64,000 nucleotides of DNA from positions 5,801,107-5,865,106 of the forward strand of contig CAXIPT010000001.1 in the NCBI GenBank assembly GCA_964030475.1, read 5' to 3'. A model generated the notes under the pieces. The model was not told the origin of the DNA. It was given only the letters and a program-made list of their open reading frames with translations, and ran no database searches. The number at the start of each line of letters is the position of its first letter. Position 1 is the first letter of the stretch. This document shows positions 11,901 to 23,943 of the stretch, one piece after another. A program made the translations under genes and the position numbers. This DNA is from Tethya wilhelma (lineage: Eukaryota; Porifera; Demospongiae; Tethyida; Tethyidae).

Positions 11901-14900
11901 AATCAACACATGCATACAATGTAATAGTGTTTATAATCATTCGTTACTAGTGTAGGAGGGAGCAGCTACAACCATCTCCCACAGTTTATAGAGAAAAGCA
12001 TAACTGTTGCACAGGAAGAGGGCGCAACCACAACACATACATGCATACATGCATGACATTGTGTGCATAATCAATTATTATGTAGTGAAGAAGTATTCTT
12101 AAAAGCACATTTTACTGCACAGCTGTATAGTCCTCCCACGCAATGGTGGGTTGTCATCTACAAGGCATCTCATTAGGAACAATGTTGGGGATAGCTATTT
12201 CCACTGGGAGGACACAACAAGGTCTGGATAAACGTTGTGCAATGGTCCACAACGACAGCGTAGGATTGGGGCAGTAGGAGGAATGCACATTACAAATAAG
12301 TGGAATTCAAATCGCAACAAAAGAGTTGAGCAAAACACCAGCACTCCTCCATAGGTTCACATCATATTATAACATCGTAGTGTTCCTTTTTCCATGGGTT
12401 ATAAATGACGGCAGATGAAAGAGAAATTAAAAAGAATCTTGAACCTTGAAGTCACGTACATCAGTCGGTGACATGATAAGTCGTAATACCCCCAATTACG
12501 TTAATGGACTCAAGGACACTACCACTCACACACACACAACACCACCCAGCATTAATAACACACGCAACACAAGTGCACGGCCAGTCTACACAAACCAAGC
12601 ACCATGAATGCTCTCTCTCTCTCTGCTGGTGACAGGAAGTGCACCCATCCTTCTACTGCTGCTACAAACAAATTATAAAGACTTTACTGTTAGGGGAAGT
12701 GGTGAATTAGTGGCCAGGGTGTCCACCTCGCCTCCTACTGGTCATTCATGCAGCAGGATTCTCTGTCCAGTGCAGGGTTGATTAATCACTAAAAAATGCA
12801 TAAAAATGCAATACTTTGCACTGCTCTTTGTAACCTCAGACAGAGACTGTAAACACACAGTGACGAAGATGACTGCAAAGCTCACAGCAGAAATCCACCT
12901 GCTCCTTTGAAGGGGACTAACCTAATTCCTTCACTTTTATTCCTCCCCCTCACTGCACACCATTGGGTCTTCCCTTAAGGAGCACACTCTATGTACACTC
13001 AACAACATTGAAAAAGAAAAAAAAAGTGGGGCTGGTTCCTCTCTCCTCCAGCACAGACAAATAAGGGTGTGGAGATAAGAGAGAGTGGTACATGACTCTG
13101 TGGTGAATCCCTCCAGTGGCGCAGTGTAAGGGTGCTCTCCTCTTTCAGACAGAGAGCTCTTGCCTTATAGGGATGACTCTTTCACTGGTGAGAACATGCA
13201 ATCATCTGACAAGATGGGGCTTGCTTTTCATGGAGTAAAAACATACCAGGCTATGATGTCAATGTATTCAGCTTAATTGTCTATTTCAAATGCACACATA
13301 GTCACATGTACACACACACTCACTCATAGACATAATGACATACATACCCTTTGCTGAGTCTGCACTAGATTCGAGTAAGATGCTTTCATCCAGTGTTAGG
13401 TATCGGTGAATATGAGCAGCAGCCTGTGTGAGTAGACAACAGCCAACAATGAGTTACAACAGTCCAAGTTTTCTCATATAAGGCTAGATGAATGGATTGT
13501 TTGTATGTCTATCACCCACTGTATTAGAGCTTTTGTTCAGCAAACACACTCACTCATGTATGCACACACACAACTACTAACCGCCCATCATTTTCCCCGT
13601 TCTCTCACGAAAAACCACATGGAAACCATCCACAAATACACTCTTGTATGCACACACACCTCCATAAACCACTGTTTCAAGTTCAATCAGTCACCCTTTC
13701 AGATAAAACACAATGGGTGTGATCGATCACAGCTAGTGCTGGAGTGATGGTTGGCCAAATTAATGAAATGCACAATCGACAGGAGCAAGAAAAGAAATTT
13801 GTTATTTAAGCGTAAGGGAGTAAACATGCCATAGAGATTGCTAGGCACACTCCTGGTACATGACAGCTATTCTCAGTTGGCAAGTGGAAGATGTTCGCAT
13901 AACAAATGCCACTAGCAACCAGCTTTCATCTGGTAAATAAAATTACTCATTATGCCAACCAGTGTGACCCTCAGAGCAATTGCTTCCAAACATTAACACA
14001 CAAACACACACATACTCACACAAACAGGATGAAACCTTTCTCAACCAAAAATCTATGCTAGCACACAACAAAAACAAGATAAGCCATTTCCTGGTGGTGA
14101 GTCTGTCTACAGTACATTTTGGTGTGATGCTCTGTGGTGAGACAGGAATGGAGGAAGGATGAGAGAGCATGCTTCCTTTTAACCTACCTTTTCATAATCA
14201 CCATTGTTCATGGAATATTGGACACCATCCACACAGCTCTGAATGGGTGTTTGCATGTGTGAGAGAAAATTGGATCAATTTTGCAATCCATACATCTTGC
14301 TTTCTTCCTACATACATACATACATGCAATCCCATACACCTATTACAACCATAATGTACAGCATAGGAGTTGCTCTGACACTTGTAACCAGCACAAACAA
14401 ACATGTCCAGCTGCTCCTATTCTGTGTACTCAAAGCTAAATAGCTGGGAAAATTGAAATGTGCTCAGACACATCACATGATGTTCCAAAGGAACAGTGTA
14501 GAACCACACATCATCAAGAACATGTTTAGGTTAGCAGAGGAGTTGGGGTCCTACTAAGCCACACACACCATATGAGATTATCCTAGCAAATAAGATAGAG
14601 CCTAGTATGGCAAAGATACTGTAGGAGCTTATTTCGGAGGAAGAAAAATACAATAAGAAGGTGTTTGTTTGGATTTACACAGGATGACGAAATTATCAGT
14701 TGGGTCTGAACTAGAAGAGAACTGAGAGAATGTTGCTAGGACACCAGATGTACGAGCACATAGAAGGGCCTAACACAATCACACTTTACAAAGCAAGCGT
14801 AAGGAAGAGAGATGACTTTGAAACAGATGGGAACAGTGTTTATGTTGGCTAGAGTTGTAAGGGTTCTCTGAGTTTGGACTGGTCCTTACAGAAAGACACG

Positions 14901-16520
14901 CAAGGATATTGATGTGTAATTACAGGAGACGGTACAGTGCTACCGCGTTCTTCATTCACACCTTCACAGTCTTACATTGTTTGAGCAATGTTGGTCAAAC
15001 AGTAGGTAACAGAAAGTTGCAATGGTTCCAATGGTACATCCTTATGGCCAACTAAAGGAAAAAAACTGCATGCTTCACTCGGCACTCATGAGCCTCTGGC
15101 TTCTGTTGCTGGTGTGTTGAAACAATTACACTGGAAACAAACAGTAGAGATGTCATGCACGAATGCATTGGAAGTGACAATTCACTCTCATGCCTTCGGA
15201 GAGGGTATACGAAGGGGAACTCCCCTCCCGTGATGTTACTATTGTGCAAAAATGGAAACTAGTGGTATACACATTCAACAAGCAAAGACTCCACTGTTTT
15301 CAGACTGAAATTCTTGGAGGGGAACTCCCCTGACTACAAAAGCTCAATGCAGGAAACTCTCCTACACATCAAATTTTGAGAGCAGAATTTGACACATTCC
15401 CTTGAAGTCCATAGCAACAGATGGTGAACAGAGATCACATATGATGATCTTTCGACCCTGTCTTAATATGGAGGAATTTCAGGAAGCATTAAGTTTGATC
15501 CCAGGTAAATTAAATATGAAAAGTAAAACTTGGCCCCAGGCTTAGTCAACATATCAGTCTAGAACATACCTTCAAATCGATGACATCGTCCACCCTCTTC
15601 ATCGCAGAGTAAACATGGCTCTGTGTGAGTGAGAAAAAATTTTGGTGGTAACCGAATCAGATACATATACCGAATCTCAAAAGAACAATTTCCCTTTCAA
15701 GCTACAAAGAGTTATCAACTCTGAAAACCAATCGAAGAGAGCAATGTGTAGGTGTACACTTGGTAACAAACGTTACAGACAAAACACGATGAAAGGTAAA
15801 AACAACGACAAACAGGTGTATGAAATACGATCCCGAGGTGGGATCGGAGTTATGATAATAACCACATAGCACTGTATAACAATCAAAGGATACATTGACA
15901 GCCAAAACAAGATACCACTTATAGAAGTCAAAAATTATAAAGTATTAGAGGAATAACTCTGTGCGTGACCAGTTAAATATGTAGATTGCTTTCATGTACG
16001 ATCAAAAGAATGGTTTGAAAAAGCATGTTTTCAGGGTGTGAACATTTTTTCCACAATCTGAACGGAAATACTTATGGCATGAATAGATGATAGAGTATGA
16101 TGGTACCTTTGCAATGTCCAGTATTCGAACTTTACTGCTCACTGACTCTGCCAAGTTACTTGCTCTAGTGACAGCATCGCTTAGCTCAGAAGAATCTGAG
16201 TGCAGAGTCCGAAGATTGGGCCTAAACAAATAAACGGAAGTGGCACCTAAATATTAATCCCTAAACATGTGAATATAATATACATTATAATCATGTGAAT
16301 TTTATTAGTCTCATGTAACCAGCCTCTCTTTCCACTCACTGTAAGTGTAGTGAGATCGAGAGTGGTACGTATATGTAAGACAATAGCTATGCATAACTTA
16401 GGGATGCAGATTTAGGCCTAAGGACATACAGCATGTGCTGAAAGGCAGCCATTCGCACATCCATCTGTGATTGTTGTTCTAGTAGCTCATCAAGCTCGTG
16501 GATAATTTCTGTCTACATGT

Positions 16521-16580
<60 letters not shown>

Positions 16581-16758
16581 GTGAGAGAAGAGAAAATTTT
16601 CTAATTAGAAAGCACCACAGGCAAATTTCAAGCGCTGGTGTCCACACCATGCTCCAATTGTACAACACACATTATTCTCCTACCTCCCTTTGCTCTAATT
16701 GAGCAAATAAGGTTCTAGCCTCGTCCACACTTCTAATACTCGATACTGCAGCGTCCAT
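1889..16758 (-). CDS. COG4: COG4, conserved oligomeric Golgi complex subunit 4
   Basis: I rebuilt 28 exons, from [15 protein letters not shown] (16684-16758) to the stop at 1889. Family-matching stretches include [10 protein letters not shown] (16430-16512), [11 protein letters not shown] (16107-16221), [14 protein letters not shown] (13348-13423), [10 protein letters not shown] (7687-7826), [15 protein letters not shown] (4417-4502), [13 protein letters not shown] (2159-2287) and [16 protein letters not shown] (2005-2096). The visible protein is about 707 aa against about 785 in human. COG4 belongs to the lobe A part of the vesicle-tethering complex for intra-Golgi retrograde transport. One conserved stretch of about 34 residues, between exons 2663-2746 and 2159-2287, is not found; a long (GT)n lies there. 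Some exon edges may be off by one or two bases. Long introns (7827-10673, 11870-13347, 14239-15569) show nothing else I recognise. The gene starts 204 bp from FReD-B, head to head. Confidence 0.93.
2461..2562. repeat. (GT)n microsatellite in COG4 intron
   Basis: This roughly 100-bp impure GT tract lies in the interval where one COG4 exon is expected but absent. ORFs through it (poly-Cys-Val or poly-Thr-His) are low-complexity artefacts. Confidence 0.95.
4823..5140. repeat. Foldback dispersed repeat around a (GT)n core, with gap
   Basis: The left arm (4823-4885) and right arm (5069-5131) are near-perfect reverse complements, with TTTGCCATTGA and ACCTCCACCCA inside. The core holds a (GT)n tract (4961-5018) and a single N at 5019. 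A further inverted pair, GGGTCATGCAACTAT and ATAGTTGCATGACCC, sits at about 4936 and at the right end. A related copy lies at 23771-23906 within BOP1, so this is a dispersed family. There is no coding sequence. Confidence 0.75.
5764..5974. repeat. About 103-bp unit repeated across a single-N join
   Basis: The unit beginning ACATATTCGCAACATGTACC and ending in (CT)n(CA)n occurs before and after the N at 5868. This is in a COG4 intron. The unit repeats exactly at the join, so it is most simply an unmerged contig overlap. Confidence 0.8.
7827..10673. other. Longest COG4 intron, no recognised content
   Basis: About 2.8 kb separates the COG4 exons at 7687-7826 and 10674-10722. It contains short CA tracts and CATGCATG-type palindromes. 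I see no coding exon, RNA gene or transposon protein on either strand. Confidence 0.6.
16523..16582. repeat. (GT)n(GA)n microsatellite in COG4 intron 1
   Basis: On the COG4 sense strand this is (TC)n(CA)n directly before the exon 2 acceptor. The inverted COG4 copy in BOP1 breaks off inside the equivalent CA tract. Confidence 0.9.
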
Positions 16759-16962
16759 CTCCACTGGCGATAGTCCTAATTTAGAAAGAGAGGAAGGAAA
16801 TGCGCGATAGGCTGACACGTACTATGCGTGGGCGTTCGATAGAGTCTTTCAACTATAAAAAAAGCCAGCCACTAGCCCAGTCACAACAATTCAGTGCAAA
16901 ATCTAATTTGCAAAGGCAAGTGGCTTAATTTGCACCAAGCAGACAACACTAACAACCAAGAG
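16759..16962. promoter_or_regulatory. Divergent promoter, COG4 (-) and FReD-B (+)
   Basis: Only 204 bp separate the two start codons. A TATA-like CTATAAAAAAAG at about 16853-16864 faces FReD-B, about 100 bp upstream of its ATG. The COG4 side shows no TATA box. Function is inferred from head-to-head spacing. Confidence 0.5.
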
Positions 16963-17900
16963 ATGGCCTCTCAAGTATGGACATTGCTTCTTCTATTTTC
17001 CTACCTGTCCACATGTGTTTTGGGGGCACCAACCAACACATTCAAAACAGTTTTACCACCAAAAGAGAATGATGATCAAGAAGCAAAAATATTGAATAGA
17101 AGATGTAAGTATTAACTGTATCTAATGCATCGCTGCAAGACACCAACTGTCATGATATTATCACATTCATCAAGCACGTTTGTTTACTATTATGTCTGGT
17201 TTCTTCTTTTCTAGTTGTACCAGCCCGAGACTGTCAAGAGCTCTATGATTTTGGCTTCAATAAGTCAGGACTCTATGTTGTGCAACCTAATGATGATGGT
17301 GGAGAATTTGTCGTATACTGCGATATGGAACTTCTTGGAGGAGGATGGACAGTCATTCAGAGACGAATTGATGGAGACCTCGACTTCAATCGTAACTATG
17401 CTTGCTATAGAAATGGTTTCGGAGATTTCTTTAAAAATTTTTGGCTCGGTTTAGAGAAAATAAGCAGACTAACACGCCACTGTACTACTGCTGGTACCTC
17501 AATGGAGCTATACATTGGCTTGGAAGCATTCTTCCCAAGGTCTACGTTTGCACGGTACAAAAACATTACAGTACTGAGTGAAGAAGAAGACTACACATTG
17601 AAAATTAGTGGCTTCAACGAAAGTAGTACAGCTCATGACTCTTTACTATCTCACAATGACCGCAAGTTTTCAGCAAAAGATAGAGATCAAGATGATCACA
17701 AACTAAACTGTGCTCAAGTGTACAAGGGTGGTTGGTGGTACAAAAATTGCCATGATTCAAATCTGAACGGTATTTACTATGAGAATGGAATTTTGAGAGA
17801 CCAAAATGTAGCTGATGGAATTATCTGGCAATCTTGGCTTGGAGATGAATACTCTTTGAAGAGTACTGTAATGGCAATCAGACCATATGCAGGACATTAA
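16963..17900 (+). CDS. Secreted fibrinogen-related protein (FReD-B)
   Basis: Exons 16963-17104 and 17215-17900 (phase-1 intron) encode about 275 aa. The start is chosen because MASQVWTLLLLFSYLSTCVLG is a clear signal peptide; an upstream in-frame Met at 16894 would spoil it. The fibrinogen domain begins at DCQELYDFGFNKSGLY and contains GGGWTVIQRR, NFWLGLEKI, DRDQDD near the calcium site and the canonical GGWWYKNCHDSNLNG. It is more divergent from FReD-A and FReD-C than they are from each other. The predicted role is extracellular recognition or adhesion; the ligand cannot be read from sequence. Confidence 0.92.
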
Positions 17901-18099
17901 CACAATTATTGTTAGATCAATCAATTAATCATTATTTTTATTATGCATTTTTCTACATCACAAAACTTTTCTGATTCAAGAATATTATCACACTATATAT
18001 AATATTATATATATACCCTCAGCCCAGCTTTTCCTGTTAAAATTAATGTTCAATTTGCATTATTGTAATTTAATAATGCATTTATAATAGTGATCCGAT

Positions 18100-18260
18100 G
18101 ACCTAAGAGGACGGAAGTGATTATAATACCATAATACATACGCAAAGGTAGCGGGCTGCAAGCATGCGCATGCGCAAAAAAATCGCTCCGCCCAGCGCGA
18201 GCGATGCCCACCAAAGGTTTCCATTACTAATATTGCTGCTATAAAAACACTCAACAGAAA
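18100..18260 (+). promoter_or_regulatory. FReD-C promoter: ETS-like, NRF1-like and TATA blocks
   Basis: GGACGGAAGTGATTA at about 18109 is ETS-like. TGCGCATGCGCA at 18165-18176 is a perfect NRF1 palindrome. TATAAAAA at 18240-18247 lies inside a 22-bp segment identical to the FReD-A promoter. The rest of 17901-18351 is AT-rich and holds nothing else I recognise. Confidence 0.65.
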
Positions 18261-18351
18261 CTATAAAACAAGCCAAACAGTTGTAAAGGCTCAAGTTTTG
18301 CTAGAATAGTCAATAATAAGACATTCTATAGGAACCAGTGACTAAATCAAG

Positions 18352-19296
18352 ATGTCTACAAGAGCCGTAATTCTGAGGATTTTATTTATTTCACTTTTCT
18401 TCACTAGAAATGCAGTGGAAACAAGATCAGTAGATTATGATCATATTATTGAAAAAAGAGCCACAAGAGCTGAAATACTGGGTGACTTAACAGCAGGACA
18501 ATCTGGAATACTGAATGAAGATGGTATGAGAAAAAATAAATGTTCAAATGATTGATTATTCAAAATAGCATAATTTGTGCACATTCACTAAGAACTTTCT
18601 TCCTACACACATGCAGATGTTCCTCTAGCTAATTGCAAGCAGATATTTGATTCTGGTCATACTTCCACCAGTGGGCTTTACAGAGTTGACCCAGGAGATG
18701 ACAAAGGAGAATTCACCGTGTTTTGTGACATGAACTTACGAGATGGTGGATGGACTGTCATCACGAGACATGTGGATGATGAAATCAGTTTTAACAGATT
18801 GTGGAAAGAGTACCGAAATGGGTTTGGAAATTTCAATGAAAACTTTTGGCTAGGTTTGGAAAAGATCAAACGGATTACAGACTACAATGGAGAGAGTTTT
18901 GAATTGTACATTGGTCTTGAAAGTTTTCATTCAAGTAACAATTTGAGATGGGCAGAATATGGATCATTTGGTCTTGACACAGAACTCAATGATTACAAAC
19001 TTACAATTAGTACATACAATACATCGAGTAATGCTGGTGATTCTTTAAGCAGTCACGATGGAGAGAAGTTTTCTACACCGGATGAAGACAATGATTCACA
19101 TTCAACAAAACACTGTGCAAGTGATTTAAAGTCTGGCTGGTGGTATAGCAATTGTCATGACTCACATCTGACTGGGAAATGGTATCTAAATGGAGCATTA
19201 GCTGATTCTACAGTACCAGATGGCATTATATGGGATCATTGGTTAGGAGATGAATACTCACTAGAAACAGCAGTTATGGCAGTGAGACCAGTTTGA
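18352..19296 (+). CDS. Secreted fibrinogen-related protein (FReD-C)
   Basis: Exons 18352-18523 and 18617-19296 encode about 283 aa. Both exon lengths (172 and 680 bp) and the intron phase are identical to FReD-A. An N-terminal hydrophobic signal (LRILFISLFF) is followed by a short linker and a complete fibrinogen domain. The domain has NCKQIFDSG, NFWLGLEKI, DEDNDSHSTKHC and canonical GWWYSNCHDSHLTG. FReD-C keeps the NCH motif that FReD-A has lost. The first half of the domain is nearly identical between the two, and divergence concentrates in the C-terminal, ligand-contacting half. The two genes face away from each other on either side of COG4, suggesting an inverted duplication. Confidence 0.92.
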
Positions 19297-19690
19297 GTTC
19301 TTTCATACATTCTCAGTAAACTTTCAGAAAAATACATGATTTTTGTATACTTGTCATGTTTGTATCACTGTATTAGTTATTCTTTTGTATATCAACCTGT
19401 GACAAAAACCTCAATATCATGCTGAATTATTTCGGCTTCACTGTATGGTCTGGGAAGTTGTAATTTTCATTCATTCTAATTGTGATTATTGCATTTTAGT
19501 TGCATGTCTATTTGTAATATCAAATGTGTATATCAAATGTGTACACAATGTCACTAATCAATAGACCAAACAAACCTGTAATTAGCTCCAATTAGCCGCG
19601 CCCATTTTCGTAAACACGGCGCATGCGCAAAAAACGTACCTACAGGTGCCGGTGGTGTATTCTCGTTGCTAAGGAGATAGTCATCTATGC
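19297..19690 (+). promoter_or_regulatory. Intergenic region with NRF1-like site before Ubl-ankyrin gene
   Basis: Most of this 394-bp stretch is AT-rich 3' flank of FReD-C. Close to the next gene, GGCGCATGCGCAA (about 19618-19630) is a near-consensus NRF1 site, about 60 bp before the ATG. This is the usual arrangement for TATA-less housekeeping promoters. Confidence 0.45.
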
Positions 19691-20845
19691 ATGGCAACTC
19701 GTTCTCGATCTCGCGTACTCAAGCCTAAAAAACGCCTGCAACTTTTTGTGGAGATACCCTTTGAAGATGCCTCCAGGCTAACTGTGGAGGGAATGAGCAT
19801 TCGGGGCAAAGTTTCCACAATAAAGACCAGACTGGAGCAAGATGCAGGCTTGATACCCTGGACTTATCACCTCAGCTACTTGGATACAGCACCTATGGAT
19901 GATCACAGTTCTCTCATAGAACATGACATAATCAATGGAGCGACACTGCAAGTCCACCTGTGGAGAATATGGATTGATTTACTCACAGCAGCTTATTCTG
20001 GAGATTTGGAAGGGTGTTTTTCGTGTTCTATGAGTGTAGTAGGTGACTCTGATTGGTCAAAGAAGTGTGCATGGACTGGTCTGTACACTGCTGTCTATAG
20101 GGGCCATCACGTTTTAGTTGCCGAACTTTTAAAAAGAACCTCTTTAGCGATAAATACTCAAAGTCCCTGTGGCTGGACCGTATTGCATTCTGCAGCAAGA
20201 ATGGGTCACTGGAAAGTCCTTTGTATACTCCTTGATAATGGAGCTGATGTTCGGATCACAGACAACAAAGGAAGAACAGCATTTGACCTAGCTCGTAAAC
20301 ACGGACACAAAAAATGTGAGAATAGTTTGAACTTTGCTCAATGGAACCTCCAAAAAGATGTAATAGTGAAGGAAAGAAAGTATGATTATGATGCTGCTAA
20401 AGCTCGTAGGTCTGCCACAAGATTTACTCATCAGTACAAGGATTCGTGTCTCTCAGGTTGGCTGAGTGGACCCAGAGGACACCTGTACATGGCACACGCA
20501 CCAAATCCAGTCACTGTTCAAGATGTAGCCAAGCACAAGGAGAAAGAACAAATAAGAAAATCAATACAAGTTAGTAGTAGTAGCAGTGAGACACCTAGTA
20601 TTAAAGAAGAGAGAGATCCTTCTGAGAAACTTGATTTTAATTACGGTTGGTTTGATTCCGTTCGAGCACAGCGGTTGATTCCAGGTACTCATGATATCCT
20701 TACTTATGCCAACCCCTCTTCATGCCAGTTGAGACCAAGATCAATGATGAACCCAGAAGGATACAAGACACAACTGTATGTTCCACCTCCTCCCCCTCCA
20801 GCTCCAGCATCTGCAAAGACAAAAAGAGGCGGGGCTGGTATGTAG
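19691..20845 (+). CDS. Ubiquitin-like plus ankyrin repeat protein (ANKRD60/ANKUB1-like)
   Basis: A single uninterrupted 384-aa ORF, unusual among its heavily spliced neighbours. Residues about 15-95 resemble a ubiquitin-like fold (RLQLFVEIPFED, then LIEHDIINGATLQVHLWRIW). Residues about 97-215 contain three or more ankyrin units, clearest at GWTVLHSAARMGHWKVLCIL and GRTAFDLARKHGHKKC. The C-terminal half is low complexity with a serine run and a polyproline segment near residue 370. This Ubl-then-ankyrin order is known in the poorly characterised animal proteins ANKRD60 and ANKUB1; I cannot decide which is the closer relative. The lack of introns could reflect an old retrocopy. BOP1 begins 86 bp downstream on the same strand. 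Confidence 0.75.
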   Translation: MATRSRSRVLKPKKRLQLFVEIPFEDASRLTVEGMSIRGKVSTIKTRLEQDAGLIPWTYHLSYLDTAPMDDHSSLIEHDIINGATLQVHLWRIWIDLLTAAYSGDLEGCFSCSMSVVGDSDWSKKCAWTGLYTAVYRGHHVLVAELLKRTSLAINTQSPCGWTVLHSAARMGHWKVLCILLDNGADVRITDNKGRTAFDLARKHGHKKCENSLNFAQWNLQKDVIVKERKYDYDAAKARRSATRFTHQYKDSCLSGWLSGPRGHLYMAHAPNPVTVQDVAKHKEKEQIRKSIQVSSSSSETPSIKEERDPSEKLDFNYGWFDSVRAQRLIPGTHDILTYANPSSCQLRPRSMMNPEGYKTQLYVPPPPPPAPASAKTKRGGAGM

Positions 20846-20931
20846 TTGCAGCCATTGAGTTCATTTTGGCCACGTGGTCGTTTTCTTGAAGTTTTTTCTT
20901 GTGAATTATTTTGTGTACATTCTGTTTTAAA

Positions 20932-23906
20932 ATGTCTAAAAGATCATCATCGAAGAGAGAAAATGGTACTTTTGACGAAGAGACGCACTTCGCTTTAGAG
21001 GTAACAAGACAACTAGCAAAGGGTTTGTGTGTGGTGCGCTTTAATTAGGAATGTACCTATATCGTTAGCCTATTGCTGAAGAAAGTGATGCTGAGACATC
21101 AGATGAAAGCTATTACTCTGGCTTGGGTAGTGAGGAAAGTTCTGAAGAGGAGGTGAGCTCTGGTTATTGTAGATTGTAAGATAGGGCAAGTGATGATAAT
21201 TATGTTCTGCTAAGGAGTTGTCAGACTTAGATGAATCTGAATCAGAGTCTTTACGTGAAGAGGGGTCTCATGGCAGTCCCAGCAGAGATCCCTGGTTGGA
21301 AGCAGAAGAAACTGATACTTCTGATGAAGAGGTAATTAGTTTAGCATTGCTCAAGTCACATAGACCCACACATGTCACATTGTGCAGGAAATTCGCAATA
21401 CAGTAGGTAACATTCCACTGGAGTGGTATGAAGATTATCCTCATTTAGGATATGACATTGAGGGGAAGAGAATACCGAAACCTCCTAATGTAGATGAGGT
21501 AAGGTAGTTTCATAACTAGCTCACATGTACATGTGGTAAGTATACTGAAACTTAAACCAGTCACCTTCTGTATATGGTCATAGTAGTAGTGTTACTAGGG
21601 AGGTTTCGCAGAATACCGAAACCTCCCAAAGTAGATGAGGAAAGGTCGTTTCATAACTAGCTCACTGTACAGGTGGTAAGTATACTGAAACCTAAACCAG
21701 TCACCTTCTGTATAATATGGTCATAGTAGAAGTGTTACTAGTAGTAATTGTAGTGCTTTGGGGATGGGGTTACATCACTAATGGAGTCCTAGAGAGTCAC
21801 TGTAGTCTGCAGATTGTGTGTTTCCTGCCGATAACATGTGCTAGAGGCCACAGCAGCTGTTGTTGTTATTGTATACAAGGTCATAACTCTGGCCTATCGT
21901 GCTCATTGGTATTGTACACAGGCCTAGGGTATCTTGCTTTATTGTTACATTCTGCAGCTTGATGAGTTTCTTTCCAAGATGGACGACCCAGCCTACTGGC
22001 GGACTATTCGTGACCCACTCTCTGGGAAAGAGGTTGTACTCAATGATGAACAAATGGATATGATACAGAGAGTTCAAAGGTCACAGTTTCCAGATCAGGA
22101 AATTGACCACTATGAGGTAAACTTTATAAACCTTGAACTTCCAATCCAGCTACCCTCACACAATCTCTTTCTCCCAGCCATATGTGGATCATTTTACAAG
22201 TGAGAAGGAGCTCCATCCACTCTCTAGTGTTCCCAAGCCAAAGAGTAGTTTTATTCCATCGAAGTGGGAGCATCGTAAAGTTGTCAAGTTAGTTCATGCG
22301 ATCAGGATGGGTTGGATCAAGCCACGCTCTGCGACACGTCCACAACGACCCAAGTTCTACACATTGTGGGGAGAGGGCGACCAGGTGAGAAATGGCACAA
22401 GAACATTCTCATTCAGTTTGTGCCCTTTTGCTACTTGAATGTTAATATGTGATGTGTCTCTCTCCCTCAGAGTGGTGACAAAAGACATCGTATGCACATC
22501 CCAGCACCTCGAATGAAACTACCTGGGCATGCTGAGTCCTACAACCCCCCTCCAGAGTACCTTCCAACTGAAGAGGAGGTCCTTTGATGATGATTTCCAA
22601 TGTGTATGTAATGGCATGTTTCATAGTATGCTATTCTGCAGGCCAAGGAGTGGCAAGAGCAAGACCCTGAAGACCGGGCCTCAAATTTCTTACCACACAA
22701 GTAGGTTCTTTTAGTTTTTTTAAGGAATCTGTGTGATCATTGTTATTATTCCTCCTAGGTATGGCTCTCTGCGTGAAGTGCCAGCTTATCCTCAGTTCAT
22801 TCAAGAGAGGTTTGAGCGTTGCCTGGATCTTTACCTGTGCCCCAGGCAGCGAAAAATGAGGGTAAAGAGCCTAGGGACATGCACTGTTAGACTTGTGTCT
22901 TACTTCTTGATAACTATGCAGGTTCAAGTAGATCCTGAAGACCTGATTCCCAAGCTTCCAAAACCAAGGGACTTGAGACCGTTTCCAACCACTGAATCTA
23001 TAGTGAGCCATTCCCTTTTTTTTGCTGATGTCATGCACCATACACACTTTGTTCTATGTATTTCATTGTAGGTATACAATGGCCACCAAGATTTAGTAAG
23101 ATGTCTTACTATCGATCCTTCGGGACAATGGCTTGCATCAGGTACTTTGGTATAGGGTACTTCTAAAAATAATTATAAAACTATGTCATCATATTGCTGT
23201 GTGCTGCATTATTGTTTGTTATAGGTAGTGATGACTGTAGTGTGCGTCTGTGGGAGATAACCAATGGACGATGCTTGAATGTGCTATCCCTCCCTTCCAA
23301 ACCTGTGACTGTGGAGTTCTCTCCTGCTTCAAAGCAGTCCCTGCTCGCAATTGCTGTGTAAGTGGACAGATAGATTACTGATGTCAATATTGGTGATAAT
23401 ATAGCTATAGCATCCATGTGATAGTAAGCTGTGATCACTAACAGTGTGGTTGACTATTGGTGCAATACATTGTACCTATACAAAGTTGTGCTAAGGATAA
23501 CTTCGTTTTAATTCCCTACGTTTATTTGGCAATTGGTTGGAATCTTTGTTTGCACAAGTGCTGTAAGAGTTTAATCATGTCCCACATTTTTTACAAACAG
23601 CATATATAGTGGCTTCTTTATTTGAAATTATTTCCTGCTCTATGTAATCACAATTTATCATATGGACATCATTAGCAGTGACCTCCATTAGCAATCCATA
23701 CACAGCAAAACACTTACACAAACTATAGTATCATGGTGAAAGTTGGTTTCTTGTCACATGTTTGTATATTATAGTTGCATGACCCATAAGTGGGCAGCAC
23801 TTGATGCATACTAGGCATGGCAGCAATTTTGTTTGCCATTGACCCCCTGTGACCCCTAGCTACTCTATTGTTACCTCCACCCCAGCCACTAACCGGCAAT
23901 TAGCTT

Positions 23907-23943
<37 letters not shown>

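Noticed and set aside
15642..15905. ORFs on both strands of the COG4 intron, mirrored at 24531-24761
   Set aside because: They are intronic, lack known domains, and appear twice only because the segment itself is copied.
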